This document shows, piece by piece, positions 1 through 6,075 of a stretch of DNA of 6,536 nt. The DNA is taken from contig CAJOEB010000052.1 of NCBI GenBank assembly GCA_905233775.1, positions 1-6,536 on the forward strand, written 5' to 3'. The notes below the pieces were generated by a model that was not told where the DNA came from, searched no databases, and saw nothing but the letters and a program-made list of their open reading frames with translations. The translations under genes and the position numbers were made by a program. Every line of letters begins with the position of its first letter. Position 1 is the first letter of the stretch. Source of the DNA: an uncultured Alphaproteobacteria bacterium (GTDB lineage: Bacteria; Pseudomonadota; Alphaproteobacteria; UBA3830).

Positions 1-340
1 TGGCAGTAGTAAGCGGATGATTACAGCATCGTTGACACTTGCTCTTTTTATTATTAGTTGTCGGAAGATTTCTATCAATCTCTTCTTGGATAGCTGTATT
101 TGTAATTTCTATAGTCGTATCGGAGATTTCTTCAGAATTGTCTGTTCTGCCATCAAAACCTGTTGTATGATCTTGATCTCGATCTTGTCTGATATCAGAT
201 GTATTTATTAACGGAACGCTTTCAATATATCGATCTCCATCATATTTCATTGCATCTTTAGAACTGCACATACATGTATCTAAACAAACAAGCATAGTTA
301 TTAGTGCTAATTTGATATATTTTTTTGTGTTGTTTTTCAT
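1..340 (-). CDS. Exported or lipoprotein-like hypothetical protein, partial (3' end off window)
   Basis: The frame is open from an ATG at 340 to the left edge, giving about 113 visible residues with no stop. A good ribosome binding site, AGGAG, lies 5 bases before the ATG (346-350), which supports this start. The protein begins MKNNTKKYIKLALITMLVCL: a basic n-region and then a hydrophobic stretch to about residue 20, as in a Sec signal peptide. Cysteines follow at about residues 19, 23 and 25 (CLDTCMC). No exact lipobox is present, so lipidation is only possible. The mature part is polar and acidic, rich in D, E, N and T (for example DIRQDRDQDHTTGF), and looks low-complexity or disordered. 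A small cysteine cluster (KCQRCCNH) lies near the cut edge. I do not recognise the family. It is divergent from the gene at 826 and shares the spacer between them. Confidence 0.7.
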   Translation of the reverse strand, partial: MKNNTKKYIKLALITMLVCLDTCMCSSKDAMKYDGDRYIESVPLINTSDIRQDRDQDHTTGFDGRTDNSEEISDTTIEITNTAIQEEIDRNLPTTNNKKSKCQRCCNHPLTTA

Positions 341-345
341 AATAT

Positions 346-350
346 CTCCT
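346..350 (-). promoter_or_regulatory. Ribosome binding site of the left-edge exported gene
   Basis: AGGAG on the minus strand, 5 bases before the ATG at 340. It decides the start of the partial gene at the left edge. Confidence 0.7.
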
Positions 351-367
351 AAAAATTACAACAATTA

Positions 368-396
368 AATTTAAATTATTCCTGATGCTTATTCAA
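368..396 (-). promoter_or_regulatory. Possible sigma-70-like promoter for the left-edge gene
   Basis: On the minus strand, TTGAAT (391-396) and TAAATT (368-373) are separated by 17 bases, with the -10 box about 28 bases before the ATG at 340. The spacing is ideal and the -35 box is good. The whole spacer is AT-rich, so chance matches are common and this is tentative. Confidence 0.3.
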
Positions 397-578
397 GTCT
401 ATTATTAGGAAACATCATAATAATGAAGGATAAAGAAATATATTAAATAGACATATTATATATAGATATGTAAAATTATATATATACAAAAATACATAAC
501 AATATACTTAATACTTAACAAAAAAATTAGCCGAACGAAATTTCAATTCTCATGATTTCTATTATGAATATAACTATA

Positions 579-667
579 GAGATCTTGCGAAAGTCATTTT
601 AGGCGTTTTTTTTGTGTATTGATAATCAGCGTCTTCCAAATGTCATTTTCGATTTTTGCAAGATTTC
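579..667 (+). repeat. 89-bp repeat with inverted ends, copy 1 (MITE-like)
   Basis: Its left end GAGATCTTGCGAAAGTC and right end (read inward, GAAATCTTGCAAAAATC) form imperfect terminal inverted repeats. The element aligns without gaps to the reverse complement of 4579-4667, with about 12 mismatches including the outermost bases, and the inner T8 tract is conserved. Short, non-coding and bounded by inverted repeats, it resembles a miniature inverted-repeat element mobilised by a transposase encoded elsewhere. TA precedes the left end, but the right flank is TTA, so a target duplication is not clear for this copy. No transposase gene lies in the window. Confidence 0.7.
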
Positions 668-757
668 TTATATTCTACATATTTATTTTTTATTCTACAA
701 AATTTGATGATTTTTTCTATGACAATCATCTAAATATCATTATATTAAAACAAATTA

Positions 758-786
758 TTACTATATATATTTTATCTGTATATTAT
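758..786 (+). promoter_or_regulatory. Possible promoter of the G-tract gene
   Basis: TTACTA (758-763) and TATTAT (781-786) are 17 bases apart, with the -10 box about 40 bases before the ATG at 826. The surrounding DNA is so AT-rich that this is only a plausible candidate. Confidence 0.25.
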
Positions 787-825
787 ATAAATGATAGTTG
801 TATTAAAATATAGGAGAAGGCAAAT

Positions 826-1745
826 ATGAATTTAAGCAACTTAAAAAAAATAGTGTTTGGAGTTTTTGCAATTAGTCTTGCAGGAAGTAGCGTAGCCATG
901 GAAAGATCGGATTTTATAATTAATTCTATGGGGGGGGGAATTATAGTCAAAATGCATTTATTCCACTTGGGGTAGTACCAACTGTTATTAGTCACACAGG
1001 CTTTATTTCAGGTACATATGACGCTGATAGTACTTTAAAAGTTATAATACCATTTCTGGGAAGAGCTTCAAAAGCTTTTATAGAAGCTGAACTAAACTGC
1101 ACTGATCCAGATCAGGATAAGAAAGAAAAATTAGCTATACGTGCTTGGTCTGATGTTGCAAGAGAAGAAGATATAGATCAAATTGAACAAATGGTAAAAT
1201 ATGCTACCGTATATGATAGTACAGTTAGTGAATTACATAGGAATATAAGTACATTACTCTCTGCTTTAGAAAACAAAGGACTTCCAACAATTCAACAAAT
1301 CGAAGCAGTAGAACATTCTTTTTATCTTTCCAGAAGGAAGCTACCGGCTTTTTCTGTTGGTTGTACTTTAACTTGGTTTTATTTGGATTACTTATCTTAC
1401 AATGGAATAGGCAATGCAAGAAATCGTTTTAAAAATCGTAGATCAGCAGAAATTCGTTCACTAATCAGAGAATTACAAGTTTCAGGATCAATTGATGATA
1501 CGGAATCAAATGCTGCATTTGAAGCTTTAAGTAGCCATTTATTTGATTTAGAAGAAGACAACAATGATGATTATTCATTAGCGTTACAACTATTATTTGA
1601 TGATGCATATCCGACATATGAAATTGTAAAGTTCAATGTATCTTCAGCATTTTGTCCTACGTTTCAAGTAAATGTGTATTCTTACGACTCTGACAATACA
1701 AAACTGCAAAAATTATTAACAAATATATTCAAAAGAAGCGAATAA
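826..1745 (+). CDS. Exported protein of unknown function, frame broken at a G9 tract (probable phase-variable gene, OFF)
   Basis: The ATG at 826 follows AGGAG (812-816) by 9 bases. The first 24 residues form a clear Sec signal peptide (MNLSNLKKIVFGVFAISLAG, then SSVA with probable cleavage after Ala24). At residue 35 the frame enters nine G (930-938). As written, translation stops at TAG 973-975, giving a 49-residue peptide. From 939 onward a different frame is open without interruption to TAA 1743-1745. Ten G (or seven) would join the two parts into a 306-residue protein (with ten G) reading M-G-G-G-N-Y-S-Q after the tract. An in-frame ATG at 1191 could only produce the last 184 residues and would lack the signal peptide. 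The body is mainly helical-looking, with few cysteines and an acidic stretch (EEDNNDDY) about 70 residues from the end. I recognise no family. A tract-length sequencing error is the main alternative to phase variation. A terminator follows at 1801, so this is probably a single-gene transcript. Confidence 0.75.
930..938 (+). repeat. G9 homopolymer tract (candidate phase-variation switch)
   Basis: Nine consecutive G just downstream of the signal-peptide codons in an otherwise AT-rich gene. The eight bases 931-938 lie between codon ATG (928-930) and the first codon of the downstream open frame at 939. One extra G or two fewer restores the full gene. Long G tracts mutate by slipped-strand mispairing, which is the established mechanism of contingency loci. 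Confidence 0.75.
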
Positions 1746-1800
1746 TAATAACTAATCAAACAAATCAATGCTATATGCTATATAAATAAAAATATATATA

Positions 1801-1835
1801 AATAAGCACGGAGGTTATCCTTCGTGCTTATTTTT
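1801..1835 (+). terminator. Intrinsic terminator after the G-tract gene
   Basis: The arms AATAAGCACGGAGG (1801-1814) and CCTTCGTGCTTATT (1819-1832) pair throughout, with one G-U wobble, around a TTAT loop. The 3' arm runs into a T5 tract (1831-1835). It is 55 bases after the stop at 1745 and isolates the exported-protein gene from secB. Confidence 0.85.
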
Positions 1836-2161
1836 AGCGTAATAGATCTAAGATACAAATACCAAAAATTTATAAAAATTAATCTTCGCAAGTTATTTTT
1901 AATCGTTTTATATTCTCAATATAAATAGCATATAGATATATAACAAATGAACATGTGGTTATGTTTTCGCATCAAGATTACAAACAATAAGAGGAGCAAA
2001 ATTTTCAACGTTGATATAGATATATAATAATATATAGGTTGATATTATAGTACATAAATAGATACATGAATTTTCCTTCTTCCATTGTTTTATTTATTCG
2101 CTTCCTGTATCATTTACTTGCTTATATCATTCATTAAAAAAGTTTTTGGAGAAAATTTAGT
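1836..2161. other. AT-rich intergenic region upstream of secB
   Basis: I see no convincing gene on either strand of this spacer. It contains two TTGATA hexamers (2011-2016 and 2039-2044) within TATATA-rich sequence that could serve as -35 boxes for secB, but no -10 box at ideal spacing stands out. The secB ribosome binding site GGAG (2148-2151) is at its right end. Confidence 0.5.
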
Positions 2162-2635
2162 ATGTCAGATAAAGAGAAAAATCAAGAAAAAGGAACACAA
2201 CAGCAAGTATTTGGAATAATATCTCAATACACAAAGGATTTATCGTTTGAGAATGTAACTCCCGCTTCCAAAATATCTTCTGAAAAACAGCCTGAGATTG
2301 ACGCGCAAATCAAAGTCGATGTTGCTGAAACAGACAAACAAAACGGTATATATAGTGTCGCGCTAATTGTAAATATTCAAGCAAAAGTAGATAATAAAAC
2401 TATGTTCATTCTGGATCTCAACTATTCCGGCGAATTTTCCATTTCCGGTTTCCCTAAAGATCTGATGAGTCCGATACTTTATGTAGAGTGCCCTCGCCTG
2501 CTGTTTCCGTTTGCTCGCAATATCGTTGCTCATGCGGTAAGTGAAGGCGGTTTCCCGCCGTTGTATTTGGCTCCCGTGAATTTTGCAGATTTGTACCAAC
2601 AGCAATTAGATTCGAAAGGTCAGACACTTCAATAA
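2162..2635 (+). CDS. secB: Protein-export chaperone SecB
   Basis: SecB is a cytosolic tetrameric chaperone that holds preproteins unfolded and passes them to SecA for export through SecYEG. The 157-residue length is usual for the family. Family hallmarks are visible: YTKDLSFEN at residues 23-31 (first beta strand region), CPRLLFPFARN at 110-120, and EGGFPPLYLAPVNFADLY at 128-145, the most conserved block. The first 20 residues and the last 10 are polar tails, as in other SecBs. The start has GGAG (2148-2151) 10 bases upstream. The exonuclease gene follows after 92 bases without an evident terminator, so the two may be cotranscribed. SecB fits a window with several genes for exported proteins. 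Confidence 0.95.
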   Translation: MSDKEKNQEKGTQQQVFGIISQYTKDLSFENVTPASKISSEKQPEIDAQIKVDVAETDKQNGIYSVALIVNIQAKVDNKTMFILDLNYSGEFSISGFPKDLMSPILYVECPRLLFPFARNIVAHAVSEGGFPPLYLAPVNFADLYQQQLDSKGQTLQ

Positions 2636-2727
2636 AAGACGCAAATAAAAAAAATCAAATAAAATGCGAAAAAGATTATAAAATCATATAAAAAAACGCA
2701 GACTAATCTGAGGAATAGAGAACGAAA

Positions 2728-3654
2728 ATGGCTGATAACAATAAATTAGCGATCATCATGGACGGTTCAAGTTTTATTTATCGGGCATTTTTTGCTTGTC
2801 CGCCGATGAAATCAAACGACGGCAGATCTGTCGGAGCAGTTCATGGTTTTTGCTCAATGCTAATTTCTCAGCTCTGCAAACATGATTCAAATATTTTTTG
2901 CGTTGCGATGGATTCCGGACGACATACATTCCGACTTGATATGTATCCTCAATATAAGGCAAATCGAGAATCCATTCCTGATGATTTACGTCAACAAATG
3001 CCTTTGATGACAGCAGCTTGTGGTGCTTTTGGAGTTCCGACATTGGCTCAGCCAGGTTATGAGGCGGATGATTTAATCGCATCCTATTCATATGCGTTAT
3101 CAAATCGCGGTTATAAGGTTCGTATTATCGGAATAGATAAAGATTTACTGCAACTATTATCTGATAAAGTCGAAGTTTATGATCCGATAAAATCAAAAAT
3201 TATTACAAAAGAGGATGTACGAAAAAAATATGGTGTTCTTCCGTCTCAGATGATCGATTTTCAAGCATTAGTTGGAGATTCGGCAGATAATATTCCGGGA
3301 GTTGCCGGTGTAGGACCTGTTACCGCAGCAAAATTACTTAATACTCATGGATCTTTACATGCAATATATGAAAATGTTGAACAAATATCTCCGCAAAAAT
3401 TGAAGGAAAAACTGATTAATCATAAAGAAGAAGCAGAATTATCAAAGAAACTTGCGACTTTAAACAAAGATGTTCAGATTTTCGACATTTTTCCATCAAT
3501 GAAGTTTGATTATAACCACGAAAAAGCGCATAAATTTCTCGCATCTCTTGGTTTTAATTCTCTGATCAACAGAATGTACAAAACAGCTATTTACGCAAAG
3601 AGCACTGAGACTTTTTTGCAACATGAAAACGATGTTTTACAAAAAACTATTTGA
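2728..3654 (+). CDS. Stand-alone 5'-3' exonuclease / flap nuclease (PolA N-terminal domain only)
   Basis: This is a 308-residue protein matching the 5' nuclease domain of DNA polymerase I, which removes RNA primers and 5' flaps during lagging-strand synthesis and repair. All expected metal-binding acids are present: Asp12 (IMDGSSFIYRAFFA), Asp62 (DSGRHTFR), Glu112/Asp114/Asp115 (GYEADDLIASYS), Asp137/Asp139 (GIDKDLLQLL), and Asp184/Asp187 (GDSADNIPG). YKANR (76-80) and a helix-hairpin-type DNA-binding segment GVAGVGPVTAAKLL (191-204) are also conserved. Full PolA is about 900 residues with proofreading and polymerase domains. Here a TGA at 3652-3654 ends the protein just after the nuclease domain, and the next gene follows within 65 bases, so no polymerase part lies downstream. 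It resembles PolA more than the shorter Xni/ExoIX family. The start has a weak purine-rich site (GAGGAA, about 2710-2715). Confidence 0.9.
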   Translation: MADNNKLAIIMDGSSFIYRAFFACPPMKSNDGRSVGAVHGFCSMLISQLCKHDSNIFCVAMDSGRHTFRLDMYPQYKANRESIPDDLRQQMPLMTAACGAFGVPTLAQPGYEADDLIASYSYALSNRGYKVRIIGIDKDLLQLLSDKVEVYDPIKSKIITKEDVRKKYGVLPSQMIDFQALVGDSADNIPGVAGVGPVTAAKLLNTHGSLHAIYENVEQISPQKLKEKLINHKEEAELSKKLATLNKDVQIFDIFPSMKFDYNHEKAHKFLASLGFNSLINRMYKTAIYAKSTETFLQHENDVLQKTI

Positions 3655-3679
3655 TTAAGAAATAACAAAGCTATATATT
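3651..3679 (+). promoter_or_regulatory. Probable promoter of the outer-membrane protein gene
   Basis: TTGATT (3651-3656) and TATATT (3674-3679) are separated by exactly 17 bases and end 39 bases before the ATG at 3719. The -35 box overlaps the stop codon of the exonuclease gene, so the membrane-protein gene could be transcribed on its own. Confidence 0.45.
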
Positions 3680-3718
3680 TTCTTCGTGTTTTTTATTTTA
3701 AACTTAGGAGTAATATAA

Positions 3719-4439
3719 ATGAAAAAAATAATAGCATCGACGGCATTAGCCGCTTTGATTACCCCCCCCCCTCAGTCTAAATGCTGATAGCACAGTCGTT
3801 TCGGTTCATGAAGAACCAACTGTAGTCGTAGAGCAACAAGCTCCAGAGTCATATAGCAATCCATCTTTTGACGGTCTCAATTTTATTCTTGGTATTGGCG
3901 GAAGTTTTTTGAAGTGTAAAGTACAGAATGATAATGTAACTTATTCTAAGAACGCCAATCGTTTCATTGGTACACTCGGATTAGGTTATGGAAAAACTTT
4001 CAGAAATAAATGGTATGTTGGTATAGAAACTTTACTTGATTTTACAAAGAACAAGAAATGGGAACTTCCTTTAGAAAACGGAGTAAGCTCTCACATGAAG
4101 TCAGGCGGTCTTTTTCCTTCTCTTGGCTTGAGACTGGGCTATGTAATACAAAAATACAATACCATGGTCTATTTCAAAATAGCAGGCTCTCATTCTTCTT
4201 TTAAAGTATGGACTGAAGGTGTACCGGCTGCTGAAGGTGGAGATCAAGAATATAAAGTTAATAAAGTCGTTCCAACTTTTACTCTTGGTCTTGAAAAAGC
4301 ATTTGGAAAGAGATTTACAGCTCGTTTAGAAGGTGAATATAGATTTAGATCAACAAAGACTGTTGATGATGATGCTGAATTAAAAGGAAACGAAGGATTT
4401 AATGTTCGTGCACTGGTTTCTTACAACGTACGCTTTTAA
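3719..4439 (+). CDS. Small outer-membrane beta-barrel protein, frame broken at a C10 tract (probable phase-variable gene, OFF)
   Basis: The ATG at 3719 has AGGAG (3706-3710) 8 bases upstream. The signal peptide starts MKKIIASTALAALIT and then meets ten C (3762-3771). As written, the frame ends at TGA 3785-3787 after 22 residues. With nine C (or twelve) it continues as I-T-P-P-L-S-L-N-A-D, completing a normal signal peptide (cleavage after LNA) and a 239-residue protein to TAA 4437-4439. The mature part alternates polar and hydrophobic residues in strand-like blocks (LNFILGIGGSF, GTLGLGYGKTF, WYVGIETLLDF, LGLRLGYVI, TMVYFKIAG, FTLGLEKAF, ARLEGEYRFR). It ends ALVSYNVRF with the C-terminal phenylalanine typical of BAM-assembled barrels. 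About eight strands suggest an OmpA/OmpX-like or surface-antigen-type barrel. A homopolymer sequencing error is the alternative explanation for the break. Confidence 0.82.
3762..3771 (+). repeat. C10 homopolymer tract (candidate phase-variation switch)
   Basis: Ten consecutive C lie within the signal-peptide codons of the beta-barrel gene. The frame before the tract (start at 3719) and the long open frame after it (codon CTC at 3771) differ by one base. Loss of one C or gain of two would join them. Confidence 0.78.
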
Positions 4440-4493
4440 TCTGTATTAGTAATACTTTTTTTAAATATAAAAACTTTTTAAACATTTTTTATG

Positions 4494-4528
4494 CAGGCGT
4501 AGCTTCTCGCTCGCCTGTTGTTCCTTTT
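4494..4528 (+). terminator. Probable intrinsic terminator after the beta-barrel gene
   Basis: CAGGCG (4494-4499) plus AGC (4501-4503) pair with GCT (4509-4511) plus CGCCTG (4512-4517). There is one bulged T and the loop is TTCTC. A moderately T-rich run (TTGTTCCTTTT) follows. This is a locally GC-rich hairpin in AT-rich DNA, 55 bases after the stop at 4439 and between convergent genes. Confidence 0.65.
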
Positions 4529-4563
4529 CTATATCCATATATATAAGAAGCTACAAAAAACTA

Positions 4564-4612
4564 TTTAAAATGCCATTAGGGATCTTGCGAAAGTCGAAGA
4601 TGGCATTTGAAA
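4564..4612. repeat. 13-bp inverted repeat spanning the left end of repeat copy 2
   Basis: TTTAAAATGCCAT (4564-4576) in the flank and ATGGCATTTGAAA (4600-4612) inside the element pair at 12 of 13 positions. The 23-base loop contains the element's left terminal repeat. The outer arm is outside the 89-bp unit and has no counterpart beside copy 1. Confidence 0.5.
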
Positions 4613-4667
4613 GACGCTGATTATGAGTACACAAAAAAAACGCATAAAATGACTTTCGCAATAGCTC
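4579..4667 (-). repeat. 89-bp repeat with inverted ends, copy 2 (opposite orientation to copy 1)
   Basis: The ends GGGATCTTGCGAAAGTC and, read inward from the right, GAGCTATTGCGAAAGTC match at 14 of 17 positions. The reverse complement aligns to 579-667 over the full 89 bases without gaps, about 87% identical. TA lies directly outside both ends (4577-4578 and 4668-4669), consistent with a 2-base target duplication as made by IS630/Tc1-like and some IS5-group elements. The right end is only 7 bases from the stop codon of the minus-strand gene, so transcripts of that gene must read into the element and its T8 tract. Confidence 0.72.
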
Positions 4668-4674
4668 TATTTTG

Positions 4675-6030
4675 CTATTTTAAAACCGGAAGCAATTGAA
4701 GAAGATCTTCTCTTTGTTTCCCTAATTTTTCAATCTGCTCATTTAATGGTTTAGCAGAAACAGTATGAGCTTCTTCGATTAATGCTTTGATACGTTGTAT
4801 CTCCTCCGATAAAGTAGGTGAGATATCTCCTTTGATTTTCTGAAGTCCTTGTAAGCTTTGTGACACATTACTCCACATAAATTGTTTCGGATTTGCACGG
4901 AGACGTAATTGCATAGGTAAATCCTCAAAAATTAATGGAGCGTCATCTGAAAATGCATGTACTACTGATCTAATGTATTTTCTTCTGGATATTTCCCGTT
5001 GTGCATCAAGCATCCAAGTGTTAAAAAACTGAAAAATTTTTCCACGATTTTTTATTATTGATGAAGCAGTTCCTTCAAAATGCGGCATTTGTGTATAATC
5101 TTCATAAGAAGCATATGTTTTTTCTCCACGTGTAAAACCTGCATTTTCAGACGCATTTACGTTAATTCTAAAAGGTCTAAATGAAGATATGTTTATAAAA
5201 ACATCATATCCTATCATTGCTTGTAAATGAAGAATGCAGCTATCACATGCCGCAAAACATCTCTGACACATATCATTATATGTAATTATATCTAATGAAA
5301 TATATGCATCACTTGCCGGAGACTTTTGCATAATAATTTCTTTTACTTTTTCTATCAAAACTGGATTGTGAATTAGTTCAAAAATAAAACGCTGTTCACA
5401 ATGTTTTATATAACCAAGCGGAACATCAAGTTCACCTGATTCTAAATGCAATCCTGGTATACCCGGTAACTGATCAGGTTTATTGCTCTTAAGTGCTTCA
5501 ATAACTTTATCAAGCTTATCAAATTTCAATCCTAAAGTATCAACAATGAAATGTACATATTCTAATAATTGCTCTTTTGGAGTACGTATATCTAACGTTT
5601 TAGAAAAACGTTCATCAATAGTAGCAATATTTACTGAACTCGGTAAAGTTTCAGCTAATCTACCGCTGGAAAATAGTAGAGGAAACGGAATGTGAGCTAT
5701 AACAGAATGATTATCTTTCCGATGTAAAGATATTCCAAATGCCGCAACGTTTGAACTCGGATCTTCACATAACTCATGTGCACAAACCACACTATATGCT
5801 AATTGTTTATGCAGAAACTGAGTTTTTTCTGTTACTGTTATATCAGCACCACTGCTGCTACTACTGTGGCTACTACTATTTTTCCAACTTTCATGTCGAT
5901 ACCAACCATCGTTTGCAAAATCAGCATCTAAGCAAGCAATTTCCTGAGTAAAAAAGAAAGATTGAAAAACAATAACAACGAAATGTAATACAAATGATAT
6001 TTTTCTTATATCAAGACTACTACTACTCAT
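4675..6030 (-). CDS. Secreted protein with a candidate zinc-dependent deaminase-fold domain
   Basis: A 451-residue protein starting at ATG 6030, with AGAGGT (about 6044-6049) upstream as ribosome binding site. Residues 1-35 look like a Sec signal peptide: MSSSSLDIRK, then a strongly hydrophobic run to about residue 27, with possible cleavage near the ACLDA segment. A serine-rich linker lies at 51-60. The core has H210-C211-E212 (IKHCEQRFIFEL) at the start of a predicted helix. A strand (AYISLDIITY) then leads into C255-x-x-C258 (DMCQRCFAAC), a helix and a further strand (YDVFINISS). An H-x-E motif followed some 40 residues later by C-x-x-C after a beta strand is the catalytic signature of the deaminase superfamily: His and two Cys bind zinc, and Glu shuttles protons. 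I infer a secreted nucleotide or nucleic-acid deaminase, but I cannot assign a family. The C-terminus (about 395-445) is helical and coiled-coil-like. It is 45 bases downstream of the right-edge gene, probably in one operon. Confidence 0.8.
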   Translation of the reverse strand: MSSSSLDIRKISFVLHFVVIVFQSFFFTQEIACLDADFANDGWYRHESWKNSSSHSSSSSGADITVTEKTQFLHKQLAYSVVCAHELCEDPSSNVAAFGISLHRKDNHSVIAHIPFPLLFSSGRLAETLPSSVNIATIDERFSKTLDIRTPKEQLLEYVHFIVDTLGLKFDKLDKVIEALKSNKPDQLPGIPGLHLESGELDVPLGYIKHCEQRFIFELIHNPVLIEKVKEIIMQKSPASDAYISLDIITYNDMCQRCFAACDSCILHLQAMIGYDVFINISSFRPFRINVNASENAGFTRGEKTYASYEDYTQMPHFEGTASSIIKNRGKIFQFFNTWMLDAQREISRRKYIRSVVHAFSDDAPLIFEDLPMQLRLRANPKQFMWSNVSQSLQGLQKIKGDISPTLSEEIQRIKALIEEAHTVSAKPLNEQIEKLGKQREDLLQLLPVLK

Positions 6031-6075
6031 AATACAATCAACTACCTCTACTTATCCATTATGTAACCAATATAA

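Larger units (their letters stand above)
345..825. other. AT-rich divergent intergenic region
   Basis: This stretch separates the minus-strand gene ending its 5' side at 340 from the plus-strand gene starting at 826. It holds the two ribosome binding sites, candidate promoters at both ends and the 89-bp repeat at 579-667. The rest is simple A/T-rich sequence with many TATATA runs. A 64-codon open frame at 619-813 begins inside the repeat, has no Shine-Dalgarno site and encodes a composition typical of translated AT-rich DNA (I, F, Y, S), so I do not call it a gene. Confidence 0.6.

Noticed and set aside
17..211. 64-codon open frame on the plus strand
   Set aside because: It is antisense to the left-edge gene, which has a strong ribosome binding site and signal peptide.
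579..667. Attenuator or riboswitch for the gene at 826
   Set aside because: A second copy exists in an unrelated position at 4579-4667, so a dispersed repeat explains it better.
619..813. 64-codon open frame on the plus strand
   Set aside because: It starts inside the repeat element, lacks a ribosome binding site and its composition is that of translated AT-rich non-coding DNA.
783..995. 70-codon open frame on the minus strand
   Set aside because: It lies antisense to the start and signal peptide of the G-tract gene and has no ribosome binding site.
1191..1745. Treating this stretch as a complete 184-residue gene
   Set aside because: The same frame is open and coding-like back to the G tract at 930-938, and an upstream start with ribosome binding site and signal peptide is present. 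The ATG at 1191 is internal.
2774..3103. 109-codon open frame antisense to the exonuclease gene
   Set aside because: The plus strand encodes a well-conserved nuclease there; the antisense frame is a shadow.
3909..4439. Treating this stretch as a complete gene starting at TTG
   Set aside because: The frame continues upstream to the C tract and a signal peptide with a good ribosome binding site. Starting at the TTG would remove the first barrel strand and the export signal.
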